From NCBI RefSeq assembly GCF_001307315.1, contig NZ_LGUC01000001.1:1736001-1800000 (forward strand): a stretch of 64,000 bases of DNA, written 5' to 3'. This DNA is from Halolamina pelagica (lineage in GTDB: Archaea; Halobacteriota; Halobacteria; Halobacteriales; Haloferacaceae). The first letter of the stretch is position 1. Every line of letters begins with the position of its first letter. The notes beneath the pieces are model-generated. The model had not been told where the DNA came from. It saw only the letters and a list, made by a program, of their open reading frames with translations, and searched no databases. This document shows, piece after piece, positions 18,473-27,892 of this stretch. The translations under genes and the position numbers were made by a program.

Positions 18473-19550
18473 ATGGATATCGAGACGCTCGCCGACGAGT
18501 TCGACCGGCGGGACTGGCAGGAGATCGAGGCGACCGACGACCCGGTTCGCTTCGCGATGGTCGGCGTGGGCTGGTGGACCCGCGAGCAGGCGATGCCCGC
18601 CGTCGAGAGCGCGGCGTTGTGCGAGACGACGGTGCTCGTCAGCGGCGACCGCGAGAAGGCCGAGCGCGTCGCCGCCGACTCGGAGACCGTCGAGCACGCG
18701 ATCACCTACGACGAGTTCCACGAGGGTGCCGCGAGCGACGCCTACGACGCCGTCTACGTCGTCACCCCAACGCCTTGCATCTCCCGTACGTCGAGACCGC
18801 CGCCGAGCTGGGGAAGGCGATCCTCTGTGAGAAGCCGATGGAGGCGACTATCGAGCGCGCCGAGGGCATGGTCGAGGCCGTCGACGCGCACGACGTTCCG
18901 CTGATGATCGCCTACCGGATGCAGACCGAACCAGCCATCCGGCGAGCGAAGGAGTTCATCGACGAGGGGCTGCTCGGCGAGCCGATCTTCGTCAACGGGA
19001 ACATGACCGAGCCGATCCTCGAACTGGTTCCCGACCCGGATCAGTGGCGGCTGGACGGCGAGCTCTCGGGCGGCTGTGCGGTGATGGACATCGGCCTCTA
19101 CCCGCTGAACACCGCCCGGTTCCTGCTCGACGCCGACCCGGAGCGTGTTCGGGGGAGCGTGGCCTCGGTGGCTCCGGAGTTCGACGACGTGCCCGACGAA
19201 CACGCCGCGTTCCAGCTCGACTTCCCTGGCCACGTGTTCGCGGTCTGTACCGCCAGCCAGAACGCCCACATGGCGAGCCACATCGAGGTGTTGGGCACCG
19301 AGGGTCGGGTCCGAGTCGAGCCGGCGTTCTACCCGTGGGACGATCGCGCGCTCACGATCGAGCGCGGGGGACCAGCGTCGACGTTTCCTTCGAGCAGATC
19401 GACCAGATGGAGGAGGAGTTCGAGTACTTCTCACACTGCCTGCTGAGCGGCGAGGACCCCCACCCGGACGGCGAGCACGGGCTGACCGACATCCGGACCA
19501 TCAAGGCGGTGTACGAGGCCAGCGAAACGGGCGAGACGGTGGAGCTGTAG
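18473..19550 (+). CDS. gfo6: D-xylose 1-dehydrogenase (NADP+), Gfo/Idh/MocA family, frameshifted twice
   Basis: It oxidises D-xylose to xylonolactone. The N-terminus ([19 protein letters not shown], then [12 protein letters not shown]) and later parts ([58 protein letters not shown]) match the haloarchaeal Gfo6 xylose dehydrogenase as remembered. The lysine of the EKP motif is present. Reading needs one extra C at 18765-18768 and one extra G at 19366-19370, giving about 359 residues, the family length. Both breaks look like sequencing deletions. Confidence 0.85.
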
Positions 19551-19629
19551 CCGGTCATACTGTCCAGCGACCGCCGCGTCCCCCGGATCGGCCCAACGCC
19601 TTAAGTGTGATAGGGCAGCATCTCCGCCC

Positions 19630-20204
19630 ATGACCGACGACTACGCGATCGAGGGCATCGACCTCTCCGGCGATCGCTACACGGTCGAGCAGGGGCTGAT
19701 CCGGAACAAGTTCCGCGCGCTCGACGCCGACGGGGACGTGGTACTGCGCGGGAAACAGAAGATGCTGAAGCTGAAAGAGCAGTTCCCCTTCGTCGACGCC
19801 GACGGGACCGAGGTGTTCGAGGTCAACGCCGGCAGCATGCTCGATGTGGCAGGCGACTACACTCTGACCGACGCCGAGACCGGCGCGGACGTGGTGATCC
19901 TCGACAACGACTACTCGCTGCTGCAGGACACCTGGAAGATCCGCGACGCCGACACCGAGGCCAAACTCGCGGAGATCAACTCCCGTGGCGCGCTCACGAC
20001 GATGGCGCGCAACACGCTGCCCTTCGGCGAACTGATCCCCACAAGTACGAGATCACCGACGCCGACGGGAAGCACGTCGGCAGTATCGAGGGGCAGTTCT
20101 CGCTGCGCGATCGCTACGACGTGACCATCGACGACGCCAGCGACGTCCCGACCGAACCGGTCGTCGCCGCCGCGATGGTGATCGACGCGATTCAGGACCA
20201 CTGA
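19630..20204 (+). CDS. LURP-one/scramblase-like protein, frameshifted
   Basis: The N-terminal part repeats a strand-rich tubby-like pattern (DRYTVEQGLIRNKFRALDAD, VVLRGKQKMLKLKEQFPF, VFEVNAGSMLDVAGDYTLTD), typical of LURP-one-related proteins. One extra C at 20037-20040 continues the frame as HKYEITDADGKHVGSIEGQF to the stop at 20202-20204, about 191 residues. LURP-one proteins are beta-barrels around a central helix, and their biochemical role in archaea is unknown. It lies within the pentose-oxidation run, 79 nt after the xylose dehydrogenase. Confidence 0.65.
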
Positions 20205-20279
20205 CGGGCCCGCCGACACCGTCAGCCGTCGCCTGCGGCCGGCGCCAACGCTTTGCCACCCCGACCGAACCTGTCGGCC

Positions 20280-21146
20280 ATGGTTCACTCGACGTGGGGC
20301 GACTGGTTCGTCCGCGAGGAGATAGAGGCGGCCGACCCGGGTGACGGCGTCATCGGCTGGTACCTCGGCTGTAACGGGTTCGTGCTGCGGTCGGCGTCGA
20401 CGACGCTGTACGTCGACCCCTACTTCGGGGACGGCGACCCGCCGAACATCGTCCGGATGATCCCCGTCCCGATCGATCCGGCTGACGCGACCGACTGCGA
20501 CGCCGTGCTCGTCACCCACGAACATATCGACCACATGCATCCACCCTCCTACGGCCCGCTGGTGACGGATCTCGACGCCGACCTCTACGCGCCCGCGGCG
20601 TCCTACGAGTCGCCGGACTACGAGGGCGCAATGCGGGCGCCCCCGGATCAGCGCACCGTGATCGCGGAGGGTGAGGCGTTCGAGGTCGGCGACTTCACCG
20701 TTTACGTCCGCGGAGCGAACGACCCGGACGCGATCGAACCGGTGAGCTACGTGATCGAACACGAAGCGGGGACGTTCTTCCACGCCGGCGACAGTCGGCC
20801 GGCCGACGCCTTCGAGCACCTGGGCGAGCGCTTCGCCATCGACGTGGGGGCGCTCGCCTTCGGCTCCGTCGGGGAGATCTACAAGCCGGAACGCGGCCGG
20901 GGCGAGCGGACGCGCTGGTACATGGACGAGAACCAGATCGTCGAGGCGGCGAACCAGCTCGAACTCGATCGGCTGCTCCCCTCCCACCACGACATGTGGC
21001 AGGGCGTCGGCGCCGACCCGAAAGTGCTCCACGAACACGCCGCCTCCTTCCGCTACCCGCGGGTGCTCGAGGTGCCACACGTCGGCTGCTCGTTCCGACT
21101 CGACGAGCCCGGGTTGCGGCGTATGGGCGCCCTCAACGGTCAGTAG
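20280..21146 (+). CDS. MBL-fold metallo-hydrolase, UlaG-like
   Basis: A 288-residue metallo-beta-lactamase-fold protein. The metal-binding motif is VTHEHIDHMH, with further ligands in FFHAGDSRP and LPSHHDMW; the strand LYVDPYFGD is typical of UlaG-type proteins. UlaG itself is a lactonase (L-ascorbate-6-phosphate). The position between xylose dehydrogenase and the xylonate dehydratase candidate suggests a sugar-lactone hydrolase, perhaps opening xylonolactone, but this is an inference. The start ATG 20280 is preferred over an upstream ATG. Confidence 0.75.
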   Translation: MVHSTWGDWFVREEIEAADPGDGVIGWYLGCNGFVLRSASTTLYVDPYFGDGDPPNIVRMIPVPIDPADATDCDAVLVTHEHIDHMHPPSYGPLVTDLDADLYAPAASYESPDYEGAMRAPPDQRTVIAEGEAFEVGDFTVYVRGANDPDAIEPVSYVIEHEAGTFFHAGDSRPADAFEHLGERFAIDVGALAFGSVGEIYKPERGRGERTRWYMDENQIVEAANQLELDRLLPSHHDMWQGVGADPKVLHEHAASFRYPRVLEVPHVGCSFRLDEPGLRRMGALNGQ

Positions 21147-21211
21147 GTGGTACGGGCGACAGAACGGTCGATGCCGAGGTGTTTTACCACAGGCCCCCGG
21201 AGGAAACGGGC

Positions 21212-22384
21212 ATGCCACCCACTATCACGAAAATCGTGAGTCGGGAGTTCGAGTACCCCCTGGAGGACGTGGGCACCGACGAACACGGCTTCAACCTCGT
21301 CTACGAGCCCGGCGAGACCACCTACCGCAAGCTGTTCGGCGTCAAGATCCACACCGACGAGGGGATCACCGGGGAGTACGTCGGCGGGAACTCCCCCGCG
21401 GCGGCGCAGTACAACATCATCGCGAAGTACCTGATCGGCAAGAACCCACTGGAGCGCGAGAAGCACTGGTCGGAGATCAAACGCGCGCTCCGGAAGTACG
21501 ATCGGATGGGGATGGGCCCCATCGACATCGCGCTGTGGGACTTCGCTGGCAAGTACTACGACGCGCCGATCCACGAACTACTGGGCACCTACCGCACGGA
21601 GGTCCCCGCGTACGCGTCGACGTACCACGGCGACGACGCCGGCGGCCTCGACTCCCCCGAGGCGTTCGCTGACTTCGCCGAGGAGTGCCGTGACCAGGGG
21701 TTCGGCGGGTTCAAGATTCACGGCTGGGGCGGCGGCGACGCCTCCCGCGATCTCGATCGGGAGGTCGAGGCGGTCCACGCCGTCGGCGAGCGCGTCGGCG
21801 ACGAGATGGACCTGATGCACGATCCCGCCTGCGAACTCGAAACGTTCGCCGACGCGCTCGAACTCGGGAAGGCGATCGACGAGCAGGACTTTTTCTGGTA
21901 CGAGGACCCGTTCCGCGACGGCGGCATCTCTCAGCACGCCCACCGCAAGCTCTCTCAGAAGCTCGACACGCCGATCCTCCAGACCGAACACGTCCGCGGC
22001 CTGGAGATCAAGTCCGATTTCGCCGCCAACGACGCGACGGACTTCCTCCGGGCGGATCCGGAGTACGACGCCGGGATCACTGGCGCGATCAAGGTCGCCC
22101 GCGTCGCCGAGGCGTTCGGGCTCGACATCGAGTTCCACGCGCCCGGGCCCGCCCAGCGTCACTGCATCGCCGCCTGCCGCAACTCCAACTACTACGAGAT
22201 GGCGCTGGTCCACCCTGACTGCCAGAACACCCAGCCACCGGTGTACGAGGGCGGCTACTCCGACATGATGGGGGCCGTCGAGGACGGAACCGTCTCGGTG
22301 CCGGAGGGCCCAGGGCTCGGCGTCGACTACGACTGGGCGTACATCGAGGAGCACACGACCGGGCAGGTCCACACCTACGAGTAG
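21212..22384 (+). CDS. xacD: Enolase-superfamily sugar-acid dehydratase, probable D-xylonate dehydratase
   Basis: A 390-residue member of the mandelate racemase/enolase superfamily. The N-terminal capping domain includes FEYPLEDVGTDEHGFNLVYE. The barrel includes YDRMGMGPIDIALWDFAGK, FGGFKIHGWGGGDASRDLD, a metal-ligand series (LMHDPACELETF, FFWYEDPFRD, LQTEHVRG) and IEFHAPGPAQRHC. The start MPPTITKIVSREFEYP is chosen because upstream residues are out of character. With xacE, xacF and xylose dehydrogenase adjacent, D-xylonate (or arabinonate) dehydration to 2-keto-3-deoxypentonate is the likely role. Another aldonic acid is possible. Confidence 0.75.
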   Translation: MPPTITKIVSREFEYPLEDVGTDEHGFNLVYEPGETTYRKLFGVKIHTDEGITGEYVGGNSPAAAQYNIIAKYLIGKNPLEREKHWSEIKRALRKYDRMGMGPIDIALWDFAGKYYDAPIHELLGTYRTEVPAYASTYHGDDAGGLDSPEAFADFAEECRDQGFGGFKIHGWGGGDASRDLDREVEAVHAVGERVGDEMDLMHDPACELETFADALELGKAIDEQDFFWYEDPFRDGGISQHAHRKLSQKLDTPILQTEHVRGLEIKSDFAANDATDFLRADPEYDAGITGAIKVARVAEAFGLDIEFHAPGPAQRHCIAACRNSNYYEMALVHPDCQNTQPPVYEGGYSDMMGAVEDGTVSVPEGPGLGVDYDWAYIEEHTTGQVHTYE

Positions 22385-22484
22385 GTCGTACACGGTCGTG
22401 TGTCGTTCCTCACAACGGGGGGTTTCTGCCGCGATCCGAGAACCGTCGACGGATATATCGTTGTTTAGACGTAACTACGGACGT

Positions 22485-22940
22485 ATGAGTTCTGAGACAG
22501 TCATCGACCTGCTGCGCAAGGCCTACGCCGACGAGATTGAGACCGTGATGAACTACCAGACCAACGCGATCGTCCTCGACGGCGTCCGCGCCGAGGAGAT
22601 CAAGGAGAGCCTCCAGGCGGACATCCAGGAGGAGCTGGGCCACGCCGAACAGCTCGGCAACCGGCTCAAACAGCTCGACTCCCGCCCGCCCAGCTCCGCG
22701 GACTTCGTCGCACGACAGGACTCCCTCCAGCCGCCCGAGGACTCGACGGACGTGCTCTCGGTGATCCGCGGGGTGCTCGACGCCGAGGAGGACGCCATCG
22801 ACACCTACCGCTCGCTCATCGACGCCGCGGAGGCCGCCGACGACCCCGTCACCGAGGATCTCGCGGTGACGATCCTGGCCGACGAGGAAGCCCACCGGAC
22901 CGAGTTCCGCGGGTTCGAAAAGGAGTACCAGACCGACTGA
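22485..22940 (+). CDS. Ferritin-like domain protein
   Basis: A 151-residue four-helix-bundle protein. Paired carboxylate/His motifs, ADEIETVMNYQTNAI and ADIQEELGHAEQL in the first half, DAEEDAIDTYRSLI and ILADEEAHRTEFRGFE in the second, fit a diiron ferritin-like (bacterioferritin/DUF892-type) site. It probably binds iron or acts on redox stress in the cytoplasm. A TATA-like GGATATATCG lies about 35 nt before ATG 22485. An upstream in-frame start would add 29 residues with no family features. Confidence 0.75.
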   Translation: MSSETVIDLLRKAYADEIETVMNYQTNAIVLDGVRAEEIKESLQADIQEELGHAEQLGNRLKQLDSRPPSSADFVARQDSLQPPEDSTDVLSVIRGVLDAEEDAIDTYRSLIDAAEAADDPVTEDLAVTILADEEAHRTEFRGFEKEYQTD

Positions 22941-23253
22941 TCCTGGCTGCTCGGGGGCGCTGCCCGTCCCTGCGTGATGGGTGCTCCCCAGATCAGCACT
23001 TGGTGACCGGCGAGAAAGGACAACCCCAGCAGGCACCGCCCTTGAAGCGAGTGAATTCCGCGCTTTCAGCTGCGTTGGTTAGCCGAGCAGTCCGAACGAG
23101 GGGGACCGCTGATGATGTCGCTGGCGAATGTCTTTGGAGAGTGGCGTGATCGCCGCGGGTAGGGGCGAAACCGAAAACCGGGAAGGGTGAGGATTGCCCC
23201 GAGCCCTGAGCCGTCTTCACTCAGCGTTGGCTCCGAATCGTGTTACAACGGGA
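22941..23253. other. Gene-poor interval before tRNA-Arg
   Basis: No convincing coding region. A 75-codon minus-strand reading frame (22993-23220) has Ser/Thr-rich, Cys-containing composition unlike the acidic proteins around it. Runs such as GGGCGAAACCGAAAACC could be part of a structured RNA, but I recognise neither RNase P RNA nor SRP RNA signatures here. Confidence 0.4.
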
Positions 23254-23328
23254 TGGGCGCTGCAGGATTTGAACCCGCGACAGCTTGGTCCGAAGCCAAG
23301 TACTCTGTCCAGGCTGAGCTAAGCGCCC
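23254..23328 (-). tRNA. tRNA-Arg (anticodon TCG)
   Basis: On the minus strand GGGCGCT pairs with AGCGCCC as the acceptor stem, with discriminator A. The anticodon arm is CTTGG-CTTCGGA-CCAAG, so the anticodon is TCG, reading CGA. The T arm contains GGTTCAAATCC. It is about 75 nt, with no encoded CCA and no intron visible. Confidence 0.93.
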
Positions 23329-23531
23329 GACACGCATTCGTACTGCCGACCCATAGTTAAGTCACTCGGTTCAGTCTGGTGGTTCCGTCCGGCGGCGACG
23401 TCGACGACCACGGGCAATCACAAAGAATAATAACGCATCAAATCATTCTTCACACATCCGATGAATCTCGGGCGTCTTCTGGATCGCGCGACTGGAGGCT
23501 CTATTCCCGCTGTTTCACCCCTCCCCGCGTG

Positions 23532-24140
23532 ATGTACGACCTCCACCCACATCTCGACGCGGAGGTTCAGCCCGGGACAAACATCCTCCTCACCGGCCCG
23601 CCACTGGCCGGAAAACGGGCACGCTGTCTCGACCTCCTCGCCGCCGGCACCGAGCAGGGTGAGGGCTCGATCGTCGTCACCACCAAAGACAGCGCCGACC
23701 GGATACTGGAGCAGTTCGCCGAGCGGACGAGCTACGAGAGCCGACCCGTCGCCGTCGTCGACTGCGTCACCAAACAGCAGGGTGACGAGGTGCCCGAGCG
23801 CGATCGGGTCAAGTACGCCTCCTCGCCGGTCGACATGACGGGGATCGGGATCCAACTCTCGGAGTTCCTGCAGGCGTTCTACCAGGACCGGAACATCGAG
23901 CGCAACCGCGTGATGCTCCACTCGCTGACGACGCTGTTGATGTACTCCGACCTCCAGACCGTGTTCCGCTTCCTCCACGTGTTCACCGGCCGCGTCCAGA
24001 GCGTCGACGGCCTCGGGCTCTACTGTATCGACGAGACGGCCCACGACCAGCAGACGCTCAACACGCTCAAACAGCTGTTCGACGGCGTCGTCGAGGTCCA
24101 GGAGCACGCCGACCCAATCGTCCACCTCGCGGACGCCTGA
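23532..24140 (+). CDS. RecA/KaiC-like ATPase-fold protein
   Basis: A 202-residue protein. The Walker A-like loop LTGPPLAGKRARCLDLLAAG follows the strand TNILL, and further RecA-fold strands are visible (GSIVVTTKDSADRILEQF, RPVAVVDCVTKQQ, GLYCIDETAHDQQTLNTLKQ). It resembles the short haloarchaeal KaiC/RAD55-like proteins often linked to signalling. The loop ends GKR rather than GK[ST], so nucleotide use may be altered. The start MYDLHPHLD is preferred over a long non-conserved upstream extension. Confidence 0.68.
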   Translation: MYDLHPHLDAEVQPGTNILLTGPPLAGKRARCLDLLAAGTEQGEGSIVVTTKDSADRILEQFAERTSYESRPVAVVDCVTKQQGDEVPERDRVKYASSPVDMTGIGIQLSEFLQAFYQDRNIERNRVMLHSLTTLLMYSDLQTVFRFLHVFTGRVQSVDGLGLYCIDETAHDQQTLNTLKQLFDGVVEVQEHADPIVHLADA

Positions 24141-24177
24141 CCCACCCCTTTTGCCGGTAGCGGCGCAACCGTCGGCC

Positions 24178-24606
24178 ATGCCGATCACCGACGACGACCG
24201 CCTGCGCGACCTGCTCGACGCCGACACCATCGCAGTCGTCGGCTGCTCGACCACCGAGGGCAAAGCCGCCCACGACGTGCCGCGGTACCTGCAGGCGCAC
24301 GGCTACCGGATCGTGCCGATCAACCCCTTCGCCGACGAGATCCTGGGCGAGACGGCGTACGACTCGCTCGCCGACGTGGAGCCGGAGATCGACCTCGTCG
24401 ACGTGTTCCGCCCCAGCGAGGAGACGCCGGCGGTCGTCGAGGCCGTCGTCGACCGTCACGAGGCCCGCGGCGACGCCGGCGCAGTCTGGCTGCAGTTGGG
24501 GATCGCCAACGACGAGGCCGCGGAACTGGCCGACACCGCCGGGCTCGACTTCGTCCAGGATCGCTGTATCAAAGTCGACCACGGTCGGCTGGCCGCCTCC
24601 GCGTAG
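24178..24606 (+). CDS. CoA-binding domain protein (YccU-like)
   Basis: A 142-residue Rossmann-fold CoA_binding_2 protein: IAVVGCSTTEGKAAHDVPRY is the nucleotide-binding turn, followed by YRIVPINPFADEILGETAY, EIDLVDVFRPSEETP and a C-terminal GLDFVQDRCIKVDH. It matches the widespread small CoA-binding proteins, whose physiological role is not established. It starts 37 nt after the RecA-like gene on the same strand. Confidence 0.82.
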   Translation: MPITDDDRLRDLLDADTIAVVGCSTTEGKAAHDVPRYLQAHGYRIVPINPFADEILGETAYDSLADVEPEIDLVDVFRPSEETPAVVEAVVDRHEARGDAGAVWLQLGIANDEAAELADTAGLDFVQDRCIKVDHGRLAASA

Positions 24607-24611
24607 GTCGC

Positions 24612-25984
24612 TTACGCCGCGTCTGTGATCGCATCCTCGACGACCGTCTTCGCCGCTTCCGCGAGCGTTTCGACGTCGTCGCTCTCCGCGTAGATCCGGA
24701 GGTACGGCTCCGTCCCGCTCGGGCGCACGAGCACCCACGACGCGTCGGGAAGCTCCAGTCGAACCCCGTACTCGTCGTCGACGCTGGCCGCAGGGAAGCG
24801 CTCGGGCAATGTCTCGGTCAGCCGCGCCATCGCGTCGACCTTGGCGTCGTCGGCACAGGGGACGCTGATCTTGGTGTACGGTCGCTCGGGGATGGGCTCC
24901 CGGCGTTCCGCAAGCGGGATCTCGGCGACGAGCCGCGCCAGCACGGCCGCGGAGGCGACGCCGTCGATCCACCCGCCGAAGCGCGTGTGGACGTGCTTCC
25001 AGGGCTCGGCAGCGAACGCCACGTCGGCGCCGCCGTCGCGGGCGTCGGCGATGCCGTCGTGGAGGTAGCCCAGCGCGACGCGCTCGACGCGACCGCCTGC
25101 CGCGCGGACGCGCTCGTCAATGCGTGCGGAGGCGTTGGGCGTCGTCACGACCGTCGGCTCCTCGCTGTCGGCCGCCGCGACGTACTCCTCGGCCAGCATC
25201 GCCAGCACGGTGTCCTCGTGGACGACCTCGCCGTCACCCGTCATGACGACGATGCGGTCGGCGTCCCCGTCGTGGGCGATTCCGAGGTCGAACGAACCGT
25301 CCGCCATGAAGCGCAGACAGTCACCCAGCGTCCCCTCGGTCGGCTTGCTCCCGCGGCCGGGGAAGTGACCGTCGACGTTGCCGTTGAGCGTGACGACCTC
25401 CGCGCCGAGTTCGCGGAGCACCTGCGGCGTCGCCAGCGACGCCATGCCGTTGCCGCAGTCGACGACGATCCGGAGCCCGTCGAGGTCGGCGCCGAACTGC
25501 CGGGCGTAGGCGACGACCGCGTCACGGTAGTCCTCGAGCACCGCGGCACGCTCGCGGGTGCCCCACGCATCCCACTGCGTCGGTTCGGTGCCGGCGTCGA
25601 TGTGGCCCTCGATGCGAGCCTCGGCCTCGCCGCTGTACTCGACACCGTCGGCGAACAGTTTGATGCCGTTGTCCGCCGGGGGTTGTGCGAGGCCGTGATC
25701 GCGACGCCGTAGCGGCCCCGACTCGCGTACGCGAGCGCCGGCGTCGGCGCCTGGCCGATCTCGATCACGTCCACGCCGGCCGAGGCGAGCCCCGACGCCA
25801 TCGCGTCGACGAGTGCCTGCCCCGTCTCACGGCCGTCGCGAGCGAGCGCGAACTCGACCGACTCGTCCGATCCCGCCTGCTGCAGCGCGTCGACTGCTGC
25901 CGCCTGGCCGACGCGCATGGCCAGCGACGGCGTCACCCGCTGACGAGCGTCGCCGCGGATCCCCGCAGTGCCGAACAGTTCCAT
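24612..25984 (-). CDS. Phosphoglucomutase/phosphomannomutase family enzyme, frameshifted
   Basis: A phosphohexomutase of about 457 residues interconverting hexose 1- and 6-phosphates (glucose, mannose or glucosamine cannot be told apart here). Domain 1 has MELFGTAGIRGDARQRVTPS and the phospho-serine loop ITASHNP. Domain 2-4 motifs are IAHDGDADRIVVM (metal) and VLVRPSGTEPYLRIYAES (phosphate). The frame breaks directly after ASHNP; one extra base in the G run at 25678-25682 continues it as PADNGIKLFADG. The break is probably a sequencing deletion. Confidence 0.85.
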
Positions 25985-26077
25985 GCTCGACCGGTCGGTA
26001 CGGGGCTACTTTGCCTGCCCGGTTCCGGGCCGGCGCCCGACACCGGAGTTAAGTATCGCTCAGTCGATTCATCGACC

Positions 26078-26368
26078 ATGAGCGAAGCCGACCGCGTCCG
26101 CGCGCACGTCCACGTCAGCGGGAACGTACAGGGCGTCGGCTACCGAGCCAACACCGAGGAGACCGCCACCAGGCGCGGGGTTGACGGGTGGGTGCGCAAC
26201 CTGGACGACGGCCGCGTCGAGGCGGTGTTCGAGGGCGACCCGCGGTCGGTGGAGTCGATGATCGGCTGGTGTCACACCGGGAGCCCGCGGGCCAGCGTCG
26301 ACGGCGTCGAGGTGGCGTACGAGGAGCCCCAGGGCGTCGACGGGTTCGAGGTTCGCTGGTCCGGCTGA
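26078..26368 (+). CDS. acyP: Acylphosphatase
   Basis: A 96-residue enzyme hydrolysing acyl phosphates. The signature VHVSGNVQGVGYRANTEETA carries the catalytic Arg, and GWVRNLDDGRVEAVFEGDP the catalytic Asn. The usual length is about 90-100 residues. A TATA-like GTTAAGTATC lies about 30 nt before the ATG, fitting a leaderless transcript. Confidence 0.93.
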   Translation: MSEADRVRAHVHVSGNVQGVGYRANTEETATRRGVDGWVRNLDDGRVEAVFEGDPRSVESMIGWCHTGSPRASVDGVEVAYEEPQGVDGFEVRWSG

Positions 26369-26437
26369 TCGTCGACGCTCCAGCCACGTTCGCCGCAGTC
26401 GGAACGACTTAGCCACGGGGGAGCGACGCTCCCGGTG

Positions 26438-27166
26438 ATGCGACACGCACGCTTCCGAGACCCCAGCGGCGCGGTACGACGCGGCGAGTGGCACGGCGAC
26501 GCGGTCAGCTTCGCGGACGAGGAGTACGCCCTCGACGAGATTGATCTGCTCGCCCCCACCGAGCCGACTAAGGTCGTCTGTGTCGGCCGAAACTACGTCG
26601 CCCACGCCGAGGAGCACGACGCCGACGTGCCCGACCGGCCGCTCCTGTTCCTGAAGGGGCCGAACACCGTCGCCGGCCACGGCGACACCGTTACGCTCCC
26701 CGCGGGGAAAGAGCGCGTCGAGTGGGAGGCCGAACTCGGCGTCGTGATCGGGAAACAGGCAAAACACGTCGACGCCGAGGACGCGATGGCGTACGTCGCG
26801 GGCTACACCTGCGTCGACGACGTGTCGAACCGCGACGACCAGCGCAGCGAGTCCCAGTGGGTCCGCGGGAAGGCGTTCGACGGCGCCGCCCCGATCGGTC
26901 CCTGCGTCGTCGACCCCGAACACGTCCCGGACGATGCACAGATCCAGACTCGTGTCAACGGCGAGGTGAAGCAGGACGCCACCATCGACCAGATGGTGTT
27001 CGACGTGCCGGCGCTGATCGAGGAGGCGACCCAGTACATGACGCTCGAACCGGGCGACGTGATCGCCACGGGCACGCCCGAGGGCGTGGGCCCCTTCAAG
27101 GACGGCGACACGGTCGAGATCCAGATCGGTGGCGTCGGAACGCTCGAACACGAGGTTACTCGGTGA
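26438..27166 (+). CDS. Fumarylacetoacetate hydrolase family protein
   Basis: A 242-residue FAH-fold enzyme: KVVCVGRNYVAHAEEH opens the catalytic domain, the metal ligands lie in EWEAELGVVIGK and GYTCVDDVSNRD, and LEPGDVIATGTPEGVGPF closes the site. Relatives act as acylpyruvases, oxaloacetate decarboxylases or 2-hydroxyhepta-2,4-diene-1,7-dioate isomerases; the substrate cannot be chosen from sequence. ATG 26438 is taken rather than the GTG one codon upstream. It overlaps the next gene in a GTGA junction. Confidence 0.85.
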   Translation: MRHARFRDPSGAVRRGEWHGDAVSFADEEYALDEIDLLAPTEPTKVVCVGRNYVAHAEEHDADVPDRPLLFLKGPNTVAGHGDTVTLPAGKERVEWEAELGVVIGKQAKHVDAEDAMAYVAGYTCVDDVSNRDDQRSESQWVRGKAFDGAAPIGPCVVDPEHVPDDAQIQTRVNGEVKQDATIDQMVFDVPALIEEATQYMTLEPGDVIATGTPEGVGPFKDGDTVEIQIGGVGTLEHEVTR

Positions 27167-27513
27167 GCGGGAACGGGGCAGACGACGGGGACGACCTGAT
27201 CGTCCGCGTCTGGCACGGCTGGACCGACCCCGAGGACGCGGACGCGTACGAGCAGTTTCTCGCCGATCCCGACGACGGACTGCTCGCGACGATGTCGGGC
27301 GAGGGATTTCTTGGCTCCGACCTGCTCCGGCGCGACGCGGGCGAGGAAGTAGAGTTCGTGACCCAGATCTGGTTCTCGAACTACGACGCCGTCAGGGAGT
27401 TCGCCGGCGAGAACTACGAGAACGCCCACGTCCCCGAGCCGGCTCGCGAGCTACTCGCTCGTTGGGACGACGAAGCGACGCACTACCACTGTCGGGCGAG
27501 TCAGCGGCGCTGA
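27163..27513 (+). CDS. ABM-domain (antibiotic biosynthesis monooxygenase-like) small protein
   Basis: A 116-residue dimeric alpha/beta-barrel type protein: LIVRVWHGWTDPEDADAYEQ, then GFLGSDLLRRD, then VEFVTQIWFSNYDAVREFAG follow the ABM pattern of strand-helix-strand. It starts at a GTG overlapping the stop of the FAH-family gene, so the two are coupled. The fold call is reasonable; ABM domains also occur in enzymes that are not monooxygenases, so the reaction is open. Confidence 0.62.
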   Translation: MSGNGADDGDDLIVRVWHGWTDPEDADAYEQFLADPDDGLLATMSGEGFLGSDLLRRDAGEEVEFVTQIWFSNYDAVREFAGENYENAHVPEPARELLARWDDEATHYHCRASQRR

Positions 27514-27531
27514 GCCGGCGGCGCTGTTAGA

Positions 27532-27753
27532 CTACTCCCCGTACGTCAACCGCTTCACGGCGGCGTTCAGCCGGCCGATAACTTTCCCCATCCACGCGAC
27601 CGGCGACACGCGCCGGATCGCCGACTCATCGACCTCGATGCGTTCGTCGCCGAAGGGGTCACGGTCCGGGCCGTCGTTGTTGGCGTCGACGGCGTCGACG
27701 ACGGTGGTCATCGAACAGCGCCCGCACGCTTCTGTCGGCTGTTCGTCGCTCAT
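27532..27753 (-). CDS. Small conserved haloarchaeal-type protein with CxxC
   Basis: A 73-residue acidic protein of unknown function. A single CGRC pair near residue 10 and a basic, helical C-terminus (AWMGKVIGRLNAAVKRLTYG) are its only features. It lies convergent to the ABM-like gene, 18 nt from that stop. Confidence 0.5.
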   Translation of the reverse strand: MSDEQPTEACGRCSMTTVVDAVDANNDGPDRDPFGDERIEVDESAIRRVSPVAWMGKVIGRLNAAVKRLTYGE

Positions 27754-27892
27754 GAACGTGTGTTACAGTTCCCTAGTGATAGATGTGCCGCCGCCGGCCA
27801 CGCGACGGGCTTTTGAGCGAGGGTGTGTCACAGTCGGCCATGACTCACCGAACCGCCGCGGATGACCGCGACTGGGCCGTCGGAGGCCGCCG

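Noticed and set aside
16361..18721. A 786-codon minus-strand reading frame opposite the aldehyde dehydrogenase gene
   Set aside because: Only its last part (from 16849 downward) is real, as the start of xacE; the rest is the mirror of a high-GC coding gene on the other strand, rich in His/Asp/Arg without domains.
22993..23220. A 75-codon minus-strand reading frame before tRNA-Arg
   Set aside because: Composition (Ser/Thr/Pro/Cys) unlike haloarchaeal proteins and no recognisable domain.
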